A DNA stretch of 64,000 nucleotides from Thermotoga profunda AZM34c06 (GTDB lineage: Bacteria; Thermotogota; Thermotogae; Thermotogales; DSM-5069): contig NZ_AP014510.1 of assembly GCF_000828675.1 (NCBI RefSeq), positions 639,413 to 703,412 on the forward strand. The letters run 5' to 3'. The notes beneath the pieces are model-generated. The model did not search any database and was not told where the DNA came from. It saw only the letters and a program-made list of their open reading frames with translations. The translations under genes and the position numbers were made by a program. Below are positions 26,247 to 35,070 of this stretch, piece by piece. Every line of letters starts with the position of its first letter. The first letter of the stretch is position 1.

Positions 26247-27132
26247 ATTGGTTTTACACATGTTTAGAGCCACATTGAGTAGCGCAACTCCCATTATGCT
26301 TGCTGCTCTGGGCGGTATGTTTACATATTACGCTAATATCTTCAACATCGCCATGGAAGGTATGATGCTCACAGGTGCTTTTTTTGCGGTTTATGGCAGT
26401 TATTTCTTTGGTAGTTGGGTTATAGGGATAGTCTTCGCGTTACTCAGTGGTCTATTCATGGCTGGACTGTTTGCGTTCTTTGCGATATATCTGCGTTGTG
26501 ATGAGTTCATAACGGGCATAGGAATAAATATGCTTGCATTGGGGTGGACAACTTACGCACTGAGAAGTACCTTTAAAGTTAAAGGAGCACTTATATCACC
26601 CAAGATCGTACCTCTACCAAAATGGAATATACCGTTTTTGGATCGCTTAGGTTCTGTTGGAAACATTTTTTCTGGACATCCATTTCTACTTTATTTGGCT
26701 TTCATATCAGTATTCATTCTGGAAATATTGATCTTCAACAGCAAATTTGGTTTACACCTGAGAGCAACAGGTGAAGATCCAGAGACTTCAAGATCGGCTG
26801 GTATCAACCCAATTAAGGTCAAATTGGTTGCAACTGTATTGTGTGGATTGTTATCTGCTTTGTCTGGTGTATATCTTTCTTTGGGTTATGTCACACTATT
26901 TAGTGAGAACATGTCAAATGGTCGTGGTTGGATTTCTTTAGCCATAATCATACTCGTAAAGGGAAGACCATTAGCGATACTCGGATTGTCACTGATTTTT
27001 GGATTGTTTGAAAGTGTCGGACTGATATTGCAACATTATAAACTGGCACCACAATTTGCCGCGATGGTTCCTTACATAGCTACTCTGTTTGTCCTTTATT
27101 TCTATGGAAAAGAAAAAAGGAAGCAGGGGTGA
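26239..27132 (+). CDS. Nucleoside-type ABC transporter permease (NupQ/YufQ-like)
   Basis: About 297 aa, second permease of the BMP-type importer. The family signature is visible in the first third (GGMFTYYANIFNIAMEGMML) and in the middle (GEDPETSRSAGINPIKVKL). A final LVKGRPLAILGLSLIFG segment follows. ATG 26239 overlaps the previous stop by eight bases; GTG 26227 is an alternative. Together with the binding protein and the double ATPase it completes a full importer, most likely for nucleosides. Confidence 0.9.
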   Translation: MTELVLHMFRATLSSATPIMLAALGGMFTYYANIFNIAMEGMMLTGAFFAVYGSYFFGSWVIGIVFALLSGLFMAGLFAFFAIYLRCDEFITGIGINMLALGWTTYALRSTFKVKGALISPKIVPLPKWNIPFLDRLGSVGNIFSGHPFLLYLAFISVFILEILIFNSKFGLHLRATGEDPETSRSAGINPIKVKLVATVLCGLLSALSGVYLSLGYVTLFSENMSNGRGWISLAIIILVKGRPLAILGLSLIFGLFESVGLILQHYKLAPQFAAMVPYIATLFVLYFYGKEKRKQG

Positions 27133-28514
27133 TGATTTTGAAGGCATGGGAATATGAAGCGCAGATGAGAGTCAACGCAGAACCATCGTTGGATGAAAAA
27201 GGTTCGTGGACAGAATCGATTGATCTTGGTATTTTTCCCAGAAAGTTGGTTGAATTATTTTGGAAAAGTCGTGTTCCCGGGTCAAAGGCACCAGAATGTC
27301 TGGTAGCTGGAGCGATACAGTCAGTCGAAAACATGGGTAGAGATGTTCAAAAAGCAGAGTCGCTCTTTGAAGATGGTTTACAGCTTCTCCATCATGGCCA
27401 TATAGATCAGTTAAAACCTATCACCAGTTTGATATTCAAAAATCTCAGAGAAGCACCCATTGATAAAGATCATCCTTATCACAAATACAATAGACCACTG
27501 GACTGGGAAACCATATCAAAGGATTTTCCAGAAGATCAAACAAGGCAAAAAGTCTATTTTCACGACAAAATACTCGGTGGATGGCTTGGACAGATCGCCG
27601 GTGCTTCAATGGGAACGAGATTCGAAGGTTATAGAGGAGAAGTACTCGAAAAATCTTTTGGGAACGATTTGGGTTATTACATTGGAACGCCAGATACGTA
27701 CAACGATGACATAACTTATGAGATAGCATTTTTGCAAGCATTGAAAGAAAACGATGTGCTAACGTCAGACAAAATTGCATTGAAATGGCTTGAGTTAATT
27801 CCATTCGGTTGGAGTGCCGAATACATTGCACTGGAAAATCTAAAGATGGGGATCTTCCCACCAGAATCTGGTTGGTTTAACAATCCATTTCAAGAATGGA
27901 TAGGCGCTCAGATGAGATGTATGGTTCATGGTTTAGTGTGTCCTGGACAACCAAGAAAGGCTGCTTATCTCGCTTATCTTGATTCCTGCATTTCACATTC
28001 GGGGAATGGAGTATACGGTGGGATACACAGCGCGGTCATGACTTCACTTGCTTTCGTTCAAGATAATGTGAGAAAACTCGTTGAAGAATCTATAAAATAC
28101 GTCCCGAAAAACACTGAGTTTGAACACATCTTAATCGATATCATAGAAAAATGTAAGAAGAATAATTCATGGCGATATGTCAGGTCGTTGATAGAAGAGA
28201 ATTTCAAGAAGTACAACTGGATACATTTGTATCCCAATCTTTGTTGTGTTATAACCTCTCTATGGTATGGCGAAGGTGATTTCGATGAAACCATGCGTAT
28301 AGTTTCCGCCTTGGGATATGACGTCGATTGTAATGCTGGTGAGGTAGGAACGATCCTTGGTGTGATGAAAGGAGCGCGTGAACTACCGGATAGATGGATA
28401 TCGCCACTCGGTGATGTCCTGTATACTTATGTTAATGGCTTTGAGAAAGTTAGGATCACAGACCTTGCACAATTCACAGCAGAAATGGTGTCAAAGATAG
28501 ATATTATTCAGTGA
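27132..28514 (+). CDS. ADP-ribosylglycohydrolase family protein
   Basis: About 460 aa. The core (residues about 150-450) matches the DraG/ARH superfamily: KILGGWLGQIAGASMGTRFEG, the metal-binding TYNDDITYEIAFLQAL, GNGVYGGIHSAVMTSLAF and late DVDCNAGEVGTILGVMKG carrying the second metal-binding acidic pair. The N-terminal ~140 residues are an unfamiliar helical extension. Start is ATG 27132 or GTG 27129, overlapping the permease stop; TTG 27138 also fits the ribosome binding site. Being last in a nucleoside-importer operon suggests it cleaves a ribosyl bond of the imported compound. This is inference. Confidence 0.85.
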   Translation: MILKAWEYEAQMRVNAEPSLDEKGSWTESIDLGIFPRKLVELFWKSRVPGSKAPECLVAGAIQSVENMGRDVQKAESLFEDGLQLLHHGHIDQLKPITSLIFKNLREAPIDKDHPYHKYNRPLDWETISKDFPEDQTRQKVYFHDKILGGWLGQIAGASMGTRFEGYRGEVLEKSFGNDLGYYIGTPDTYNDDITYEIAFLQALKENDVLTSDKIALKWLELIPFGWSAEYIALENLKMGIFPPESGWFNNPFQEWIGAQMRCMVHGLVCPGQPRKAAYLAYLDSCISHSGNGVYGGIHSAVMTSLAFVQDNVRKLVEESIKYVPKNTEFEHILIDIIEKCKKNNSWRYVRSLIEENFKKYNWIHLYPNLCCVITSLWYGEGDFDETMRIVSALGYDVDCNAGEVGTILGVMKGARELPDRWISPLGDVLYTYVNGFEKVRITDLAQFTAEMVSKIDIIQ

Positions 28515-28542
28515 TTCAAAGGTTAAATGGTCTGCCACAAAC

Positions 28543-28571
28543 TTGATTTTTCAATGTGCTGACTGTATAAT
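28543..28571 (+). promoter_or_regulatory. Sigma-A promoter of tRNA-Thr(CGU)
   Basis: TTGATT (28543-28548) and TATAAT (28566-28571) are separated by 17 bases. The expected start is near 28578, about 19 bases before the tRNA. Confidence 0.75.
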
Positions 28572-28596
28572 TTTATTGCAAAGCACGTCTATGTGA

Positions 28597-28672
28597 GCCA
28601 GCGTAGCTCAATCGGCAGAGCGGCGCATTCGTAATGCGTAGGTCGGGGGTTCGAATCCCTTCGCTGGCTCCA
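28597..28672 (+). tRNA. tRNA-Thr (anticodon CGU)
   Basis: 76 bases with CCA encoded. Acceptor arms GCCAGCG/CGCTGGC pair perfectly. The D arm is GCTC...GAGC, the anticodon arm is GCGCA-TTCGTAA-TGCGT with anticodon CGT, and the T loop is TTCGAAT. The anticodon reads ACG codons. Confidence 0.95.
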
Positions 28673-28696
28673 TATTTTTATTTAGAAGGTGTTGAT

Positions 28697-30034
28697 GTGC
28701 CTCTTGACCAATTTGAACTTAAAGTTCTCAAGTTTATTGAAAATCACCAACTGATTACACCCAATTCGAGAGTTTTAGTAGCCCTTTCTGGTGGTATAGA
28801 TTCTGTAAGCCTCTTACATGTGCTGATAAAACTTCGCAAGTTTCTAAAGATCGAGTTATGTGCGGCTCATTTAAATCATATGATTCGCGAGAGTGCCTTA
28901 AGAGACGAAGAGTTTGTAAAGGATCTTTGCAACAAATTGAGTGTGAAACTTTACATAGATAGGGTAGATGTGCCAGCTTTTTGTGCCAAAAAAAAGATCG
29001 GCATAGAAGAAGGAGCCAGAATTCTACGCTACGAGTTCTTTGAAAGGGTTTTGCGAGAATCCGGCTCTGATCTTCTGGCTCTTGGTCACAACTTGAACGA
29101 TCTTGCTGAGACTATCTTATATAGATTGGCAAGAGGTACGAGTTTCACAGGTCTTGTGTGCATGTATCCAAAAGATGGGTATAAAATCAGGCCGTTTTTG
29201 TATTTCAAAAGACAGCAAATTGAGTCGTATGCAAAACAAAATTTTATCTCACACGTTGAAGATGAGACAAATCTCGATACATCATACACGAGAAATTATA
29301 TACGCCACAGAATACTACCACTGCTGAAGAACTTGAATGATGACGTAGAAAATACACTTAGACAAATCCATTTTTCCGCCATTTTGCTTAAAGATCACAT
29401 TTCTGGTATCTTGGAAAGATACGCAGATAGAATACATAACTTTCAAAATAGGATTATTCTCGACTTAGATGGGATGGACAAATTTGAAATAGTGGAGATG
29501 ATCAAATTTTGTCTTGAAAAATTTCATGTACAGATTAATTACAGGCAAATAGATCGGATAGTATCGAGTTTAGATAAGAGTTCATGGGCCGTTGATTTAA
29601 CCAAAGAGATCAGAGTGAGCAAAGGTTTTGAATTCATCAGTATTGAGACAAAACGCCCCTTTGTTGAGGAGCTACAAATTTCATTCGAGGGAACGTACAA
29701 TTTCAATGGATGGATCTTTGAACTTTCAAGAGAGATCAAATCAGATGATTATATCTTTGTCGATCCACATTATACGATCATAAGAACGCGCAAGAAAGGA
29801 GACAGGGTATTCAACGAGAAACTGAAAGACATTTTTATAGATTCAAGAGTACCACAATTTTTGAGGGATGAAATACCTATAGTTTGTATCCAAAACCAGA
29901 TAATTTGGGTTCCTGGTGTTTATCTAAACAATAGTTTTAGAGAAAAGAAAAATAATCTTCTTGTTTTGAATTTGCTGAATGATCCATACAGTTGTATACT
30001 TAAAGAGAGAAGTGAAAGGAGGAAAAAAGTTTGA
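28697..30034 (+). CDS. tilS: tRNA(Ile)-lysidine synthase
   Basis: Converts C34 of tRNA-Ile(CAU) to lysidine using ATP, which allows AUA decoding. The PP-loop SGGIDSVSLLHVL is near the N-terminus, followed by HLNHMIRESALRDEEFV and LGHNLNDLAETILYRLARGT. The C-terminal TilS domain reads TRKKGDRVF and IPIVCIQNQIIWVPGV. About 445 aa. GTG 28697 with AAGGTG upstream is the likely start; the longer frame from 28634 runs back into the tRNA-Thr gene. It may be co-transcribed with that tRNA and with ftsH. Confidence 0.95.
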   Translation: MPLDQFELKVLKFIENHQLITPNSRVLVALSGGIDSVSLLHVLIKLRKFLKIELCAAHLNHMIRESALRDEEFVKDLCNKLSVKLYIDRVDVPAFCAKKKIGIEEGARILRYEFFERVLRESGSDLLALGHNLNDLAETILYRLARGTSFTGLVCMYPKDGYKIRPFLYFKRQQIESYAKQNFISHVEDETNLDTSYTRNYIRHRILPLLKNLNDDVENTLRQIHFSAILLKDHISGILERYADRIHNFQNRIILDLDGMDKFEIVEMIKFCLEKFHVQINYRQIDRIVSSLDKSSWAVDLTKEIRVSKGFEFISIETKRPFVEELQISFEGTYNFNGWIFELSREIKSDDYIFVDPHYTIIRTRKKGDRVFNEKLKDIFIDSRVPQFLRDEIPIVCIQNQIIWVPGVYLNNSFREKKNNLLVLNLLNDPYSCILKERSERRKKV

Positions 30035-31911
30035 ACGGAAATCGTCCAAATTATATATCGTTGATATTCGCAGCATTGGTTATACTCTCGCTTTTCTGGC
30101 TTGTAAGATCTTTTTATTTTGAGAGCTCAACACCTTCGAAAATGAGTTTCAGTGATTTCATACAAATGTCATATGAAGAACCCACAAAGATCGCTGAAGT
30201 GGTTATAAGGGATGACGGTATGCTTAGAGTAACGACTAAACGTGGTGAGTATTACGAAATATACGCACCTTGGTTCAGCCAAGATTCCGCGACCATAAAA
30301 GTTCTCAGTGAAAAAGGCGTACGGGTGACTGGTGAAAAAGGTGTAAGTAGCTCTTTCTGGATCAATGTCGTTGGAAATGTGATTTTTATCGGTTTTCTGC
30401 TGTTTATGTTCTTTTTCATGATGAGGACAATCTCTGGCAGGAATAATCAAGCTTTCACTTTTACAAAGAGTAGAGCCCAGATGAGTAGACCCGGTCAAGG
30501 TCGTGTCACTTTTAACGATGTTGCTGGCGTAGATGAAGCGATAGAAGAGTTAAAAGAAACCGTTCTATTTTTAAAGGATCCCAACCGATTTGCAAAGATT
30601 GGAGCGAGGATGCCTAAGGGTATACTTTTAGTTGGGCCACCTGGTACGGGTAAGACCTTGCTTGCCAGAGCCGTTGCAGGAGAAGCCAACGTCCCATTTT
30701 TCCACATAAGCGGCTCTGACTTCGTAGAACTCTTTGTTGGAGTAGGTGCGGCTCGTGTTCGTGACTTATTTAGTCAAGCTAAGATGAATTCACCCTGCAT
30801 AGTATTCATAGACGAAATAGATGCCGTTGGAAGACACAGAGGCGCAGGTCTCGGTGGGGGCCATGATGAAAGAGAGCAAACCCTGAACCAGTTGCTCGTA
30901 GAAATGGATGGATTTGATATTAGACAGGGAATAGTTGTAATGGCTGCCACAAATAGACCAGACATCCTTGACCCTGCTCTGCTGAGACCTGGGAGATTTG
31001 ATAAAAAAGTGGTTTTGGACACGCCGGATGTGAAAGGAAGAGAGGCGATTCTCAAGATTCACATAAGAAACAAGCCTTTGGCAGAAGATGTAGATGTGAA
31101 AGTTTTAGCACAGAGGACAACGGGATTTGTTGGCGCAGATCTTGAAAATCTTGTAAATGAAGCCGCACTATTAGCCGCAAGAGATGGCAGGGAAAAGATA
31201 GCAATGGCTGATTTCGAAGAAGCCATAGATCGAGTCATAGCTGGTCCAGCGAGAAAATCACGTGTGATAAGTCAAAGAGAGAAAAGAATAGTTGCATATC
31301 ATGAAGTTGGACATGCTATTGTGTCAAGCCTATTACCAAATGCCGATCCTGTTCATAGAATATCCATCATTCCGAGAGGCTACAGGGCGCTTGGTTATAC
31401 ACTTCAATTGCCTGCAGAAGATCGTTATCTTGTCACCAAACAAGAACTTCTGGATCAGATAACCAGTCTCCTTGGAGGAAGGGCCGCTGAAGAACTCATT
31501 TTTCAAGAAGTCACAACTGGCGCAGCTTCAGACATTGAAAGGGCAACAGAACTTGCAAGAAGGATGGTTTGTCAGTTTGGTATGAGCGACAGACTTGGAC
31601 CATTGGCATGGGGCAAATCCGAGCAAGAGATATTTCTTGGCAAAGAACTCACGAGAATGAGAAACTACAGTGAAGAAGTGGCAAGCGAGATTGATGACGA
31701 AGTGAGAAAGATGGTCAGCGAGTGCTATGACAAGGCAAAGGAGATGTTAACTAAGTATCGTAAACAACTCGATGAATTGGTTGAACTCCTTCTTGAGCGT
31801 GAAGTTCTTGAAGGTGAGGAATTGAGGAGAATCTTGAAGAGCGAACTTGGGGAGGAAATGATGAACCATGACGAACTTGGAGCAGCTACGCGGAAAGAGC
31901 AAAACAGTTGA
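30031..31911 (+). CDS. ftsH: ATP-dependent zinc metalloprotease FtsH
   Basis: Membrane-bound AAA+ protease for quality control of membrane and regulatory proteins. 626 aa. Two transmembrane helices (about residues 8-28 and 108-132) flank a small extracytoplasmic domain. Walker A is GPPGTGKT, Walker [12 protein letters not shown], the SRH region ends RPGRFDKK, and the zinc site is HEVGH with a downstream Asp in [17 protein letters not shown] start with AGGAGG overlaps the tilS stop. The tilS-ftsH pairing is widespread in bacteria. Confidence 0.98.
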   Translation: MNGNRPNYISLIFAALVILSLFWLVRSFYFESSTPSKMSFSDFIQMSYEEPTKIAEVVIRDDGMLRVTTKRGEYYEIYAPWFSQDSATIKVLSEKGVRVTGEKGVSSSFWINVVGNVIFIGFLLFMFFFMMRTISGRNNQAFTFTKSRAQMSRPGQGRVTFNDVAGVDEAIEELKETVLFLKDPNRFAKIGARMPKGILLVGPPGTGKTLLARAVAGEANVPFFHISGSDFVELFVGVGAARVRDLFSQAKMNSPCIVFIDEIDAVGRHRGAGLGGGHDEREQTLNQLLVEMDGFDIRQGIVVMAATNRPDILDPALLRPGRFDKKVVLDTPDVKGREAILKIHIRNKPLAEDVDVKVLAQRTTGFVGADLENLVNEAALLAARDGREKIAMADFEEAIDRVIAGPARKSRVISQREKRIVAYHEVGHAIVSSLLPNADPVHRISIIPRGYRALGYTLQLPAEDRYLVTKQELLDQITSLLGGRAAEELIFQEVTTGAASDIERATELARRMVCQFGMSDRLGPLAWGKSEQEIFLGKELTRMRNYSEEVASEIDDEVRKMVSECYDKAKEMLTKYRKQLDELVELLLEREVLEGEELRRILKSELGEEMMNHDELGAATRKEQNS

Positions 31912-32269
31912 TATAGTAGTCGACGAGTCATGCCATTGGGATGAAGATCGAGAAATGAGTTTGCTTTCTCTTGCCAGTACTTCTGGTTTGAGCGCTTTGT
32001 TGTTCCACATCGCATACGATTTGATACAACCATTTTTATCCCAAGACGAGATTTCGGTTGTTGTAGAAGCAAATATTCGTCACATCACGCCAATACATGT
32101 TTCAGAAAGGCTCGCAGTTGGTGTCAAGGTGATTGATGTTGTAGATAACAAGATCAAGCTGCGTGGGGTTATCATGAAGGGCGAGACGAAGATATTGGAA
32201 GCAGAATTTATCAGAGCAGTAATCTCCAGGAACTATCTCAGGAGGACTTCTATTGAGAAGACCTCGTGA
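31868..32269 (+). CDS. Hotdog-fold thioesterase (FlK-like)
   Basis: 133 aa with a single hotdog domain. Recognisable parts are the helix SLASTSGLSALLFHIAYDLIQ, then VVVEANIRHITPIHVSERL and a strand-rich end (IKLRGVIMKGETKILEAEF). It resembles the fluoroacetyl-CoA thioesterase-like family common in anaerobes, which probably hydrolyse short acyl-CoAs. The start lies inside ftsH (44-base overlap) about 12 bases from GGGGAGG; TTG 31877 is another option. The end overlaps the radical SAM gene. Substrate not known. Confidence 0.75.
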   Translation: MTNLEQLRGKSKTVDIVVDESCHWDEDREMSLLSLASTSGLSALLFHIAYDLIQPFLSQDEISVVVEANIRHITPIHVSERLAVGVKVIDVVDNKIKLRGVIMKGETKILEAEFIRAVISRNYLRRTSIEKTS

Positions 32270-33716
32270 TGCAAAATCCTTCAGTGAATTCAATGCTGTT
32301 AGGGAATTCAAACTGAGCGAAAAAGTTGTAGAGCACATAAATCTTGAGGGCGACCTAAGGGTTGCCCTTATTTTTCCAAATACATACCAAGTTGCAGCTT
32401 CGAGCCTTGGCTTTAATCTGGTATGGAAGTGGTTCAACAAAATCCCACAGGTGAGGTGTGAAAGGTTTTTTCTCCACAAGAGCTTCAGCAAGTTTTATTC
32501 ATTGGACACACAAACACCACTCGATGAATTTCCCATCTGGGCTTTTGTGATGCACTTTGAAAATGACTTTCTCAATGTACTCTGGCTTTTGAAAAAGAAA
32601 GCTGTACCCATCTTCAATACTGAGAGGAGAAGCTTTGACCCTCTGATTGTTTTTGGAGGAGCCTTGACATACACCGATCTTCCTATCTTCAGGGTTGTGG
32701 CAGATGTTATTTTGCATGGTGATTTTGAAGCCATGATGAAAGATTTGCAGGAAATCCTCGCATACAAAGATCGAGAAAGATTAATTGAAAGAATCTCGAA
32801 GCTCAATTTTGCCACTGTACCAGTTTATGGAATAATGCCAAAGAATATCGCAATATCTGATAATATAAACATTTTAGTTCCATCAAGCCCATTGATTTGT
32901 TCAGAAGGAGAATTTGCAAATCGTCTGCTCATAGAGATAGAACGTGGATGTCCTTGGAGTTGCAATTTTTGTATGATGAGTGCGTTGAAAAAGCCAGTGA
33001 GATTTCTTGATCCTAAAATTTTCAAGGAAACACTTAAAGGTTCTAATTTTGTTGGATTGATTGCTTCCAATGTAACAGATTATCCGTGGATAGATGAAAT
33101 GATACCTTTGTTCGAGGAAATGAAGTTGAAAGTTTCCTTTTCCTCACTCAGATTGGATAGATTGAACGATAGGTTCTTGAGATTCCTGAAATTGAATCAG
33201 CAGAGTTTTACGATAGCACCTGAATCATTCAATGACAAGATTCGAAGGATACTTGGTAAAAACTTCACAGACCAGCAAATATTAGACGTTCTTTTGCGAG
33301 CAAAAAAAGTGGGGTTTGATGAAGTCAAGATGTACATGATCTACGGATTAGATGAAGAGAATGAGCAAGAACTAAATCAAATTGCAGATTTTGTTGATGA
33401 CGTTAAGAAAATGGGGTACAGACAGATTAAGTTGTCGTTCAATCCATTGGTTCCAAAGCGAGGCACAAAAATGGCATCACGCAAGATGCAAGATCTCAAA
33501 ATTCTCAAAAGCAAGATGAGAATTCTAAGAAAACTCGTTGGTCAGAATGCCAAAATTGTTTTTGAAGATCTAATGTCATCCTACTTGCAATACCAGATAA
33601 ACGGTGCAGATGAATGTAATTCCCCCGAGTTAGTAGAAAAATTCAATCTTGCATTGACCAACGATGAAAATTTTTTAAAAAATCATGGAGTAACTTCCTG
33701 CGAATGGGGTATATGA
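32253..33716 (+). CDS. Radical SAM protein, B12-binding-like N-terminus
   Basis: 487 aa. The cluster motif is CPWSCNFC (CX3CX2C) near residue 229. Before it lies a domain reminiscent of cobalamin-binding folds (VALIFPNTYQVAASSLGFN ... PLIVFGGALTYTD). After it come the usual barrel elements (PESFNDKIRRILGK, VKMYMIYGLDEENEQEL). The layout resembles TIGR03960/YgiQ-like proteins of unknown reaction. TTG 32253 has GGAGG upstream. The 3' end overlaps the convergent patatin gene by 34 bases. Confidence 0.88.
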   Translation: MRRPRDAKSFSEFNAVREFKLSEKVVEHINLEGDLRVALIFPNTYQVAASSLGFNLVWKWFNKIPQVRCERFFLHKSFSKFYSLDTQTPLDEFPIWAFVMHFENDFLNVLWLLKKKAVPIFNTERRSFDPLIVFGGALTYTDLPIFRVVADVILHGDFEAMMKDLQEILAYKDRERLIERISKLNFATVPVYGIMPKNIAISDNINILVPSSPLICSEGEFANRLLIEIERGCPWSCNFCMMSALKKPVRFLDPKIFKETLKGSNFVGLIASNVTDYPWIDEMIPLFEEMKLKVSFSSLRLDRLNDRFLRFLKLNQQSFTIAPESFNDKIRRILGKNFTDQQILDVLLRAKKVGFDEVKMYMIYGLDEENEQELNQIADFVDDVKKMGYRQIKLSFNPLVPKRGTKMASRKMQDLKILKSKMRILRKLVGQNAKIVFEDLMSSYLQYQINGADECNSPELVEKFNLALTNDENFLKNHGVTSCEWGI

Positions 33717-34918
33717 CTGTTTTTGTACAAAAAGATTAGAAAATCAATTAGTTTTCTGTATCTGGTCTTATACATGATGGTATCCAAAAAGCCTGAAGGG
33801 GATGAAGCGCTCACTATAGCTTTTAGTAAATCATAAGATGTATAAACCTTTAATCTTTCAACTTTGAGAAATTTTGCCACATCTTCGAGTAACTTTCTAC
33901 AGACTAACGCTGGTTCCGCAAAGGGAGATAATGTTTCCAATCTCAATCTTGGTAGAATATATTCTTCGTATTGAGCTTGTGCTGACAGGTTAACTGGTAA
34001 ACGAATTCCAAGTAATGACGCTGCTATGTCTCTTTCGACCGACCTTAGATTTATGAATAATTTTTGTATAAGATCCTCATTGTCACTTATGTAATAACTC
34101 TCACCAAAGAGTTTTCCAAAATGGGCAAGAGTGTCTAAGTAACCTTCCGTTAGGTATTTTTTTGAAACCTGAGAATCAAAGGTGAGCACTGTTCCAAAAT
34201 GTTCTCTTGGTCGTATGTATTCTATCCTACCCTGATTACTGAATATTCTTATGTATTCAAGTATATCGGCCACACCTATTGTACCTATATCTACCACTAT
34301 GATATTCTCATAACCTCTTTCTATGGCCATCTTGACTGGTATATTACTGTACACACCACCGTCAACAAAGAGTCTACCCCCAATTTCTTCTCTTTTAAAA
34401 AGTGGAAAATTGGCACTTGATAGAATATAATCAGCCAGCATTCCTTGTGGGATTTCTTCTATGTAAAGCATATAAGGTTTCAATTCAGAAAGAGAATAAG
34501 CAACAAGACCATAGTGTACCTTTGAGGTACGTATCTTTTCTTCAGGGAGTAGGTTTTTCATTTTTTCTCTCAGAGGTGTTATATCTATTCCCCCCTCACT
34601 TATCAGTTGTTTAGCTGCATCTATTGCTTCTGGGATCGTCAGATCGGTGAATCTACCAGTTATTATTTTCTTCACGCTCTCGGGTATATCCATCACGTCT
34701 TCAAAAGTAATATCAAGCCAACTTTTCTCGGCAAATTCAAAATCACCAATTGCGATCAAAGCACCGTTGATGGCTCCAACCGATGTACCGTAAACGGCTG
34801 CAATCTCGATTCCAAGTTCATTTAGAGCCTTCCAAACCCCTATCTGATAGGCTCCTCTTCCTCCTCCACCAGAAAGAACAAGCGCCACACTTGTTGCAGC
34901 GGCAAGAACCACATTCAT
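33683..34918 (-). CDS. Patatin-like phospholipase
   Basis: About 411 aa RssA-type lipid acyl hydrolase. The oxyanion hole is GGGGRGAYQIG, the catalytic Ser is in GTSVGAING and the catalytic Asp in FVDGGVYSNIP. The N-terminal hydrophobic stretch is the first strand of the domain rather than a signal. The ATG at 34918 is chosen because GGTGGGTGA lies eight bases upstream. The C-terminal ~150 residues are unfamiliar and largely helical. It stands divergent from the tRNA-Thr(GGU) gene. Confidence 0.9.
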   Translation of the reverse strand: MNVVLAAATSVALVLSGGGGRGAYQIGVWKALNELGIEIAAVYGTSVGAINGALIAIGDFEFAEKSWLDITFEDVMDIPESVKKIITGRFTDLTIPEAIDAAKQLISEGGIDITPLREKMKNLLPEEKIRTSKVHYGLVAYSLSELKPYMLYIEEIPQGMLADYILSSANFPLFKREEIGGRLFVDGGVYSNIPVKMAIERGYENIIVVDIGTIGVADILEYIRIFSNQGRIEYIRPREHFGTVLTFDSQVSKKYLTEGYLDTLAHFGKLFGESYYISDNEDLIQKLFINLRSVERDIAASLLGIRLPVNLSAQAQYEEYILPRLRLETLSPFAEPALVCRKLLEDVAKFLKVERLKVYTSYDLLKAIVSASSPSGFLDTIMYKTRYRKLIDFLIFLYKNSHIPHSQEVTP

Positions 34919-34952
34919 ATTTTTCACCCACCAGGATAATTATATAAGGCTC

Positions 34953-34981
34953 TTGAAAAGAAAGTGTATTTCTGTTATACT
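34953..34981 (+). promoter_or_regulatory. Sigma-A promoter of tRNA-Thr(GGU)
   Basis: TTGAAA (34953-34958), 17-base spacer, TATACT (34976-34981). Start expected about 5 bases before the tRNA. Confidence 0.78.
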
Positions 34982-34992
34982 GAACACTGTAA

Positions 34993-35069
34993 GCAGGCGT
35001 AGCTTCAAGAGGTGGAGCGCCGCCTTGGTAAGGCGGAGGGTGTGGGTTCGAGTCCCACCGCCTGCTCCA
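34993..35069 (+). tRNA. tRNA-Thr (anticodon GGU)
   Basis: 77 bases with CCA encoded. Acceptor arms GCAGGCG/CGCCTGC pair perfectly. The anticodon arm is CCGCC-TTGGTAA-GGCGG with anticodon GGT, and the T loop is TTCGAGT. It reads ACC/ACU codons and complements the CGU isoacceptor at 28.6 kb. Confidence 0.95.
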
Positions 35070-35070
35070 T

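Noticed and set aside
28634-28696. Upstream extension of tilS into the tRNA-Thr gene
   Set aside because: The frame is open but lies within the tRNA; GTG 28697 has AAGGTG at good spacing and matches the usual TilS N-terminus.
30495-31062. Long minus-strand frames inside ftsH
   Set aside because: They mirror the codons of a strongly conserved gene, have no ribosome binding sites and resemble no protein.
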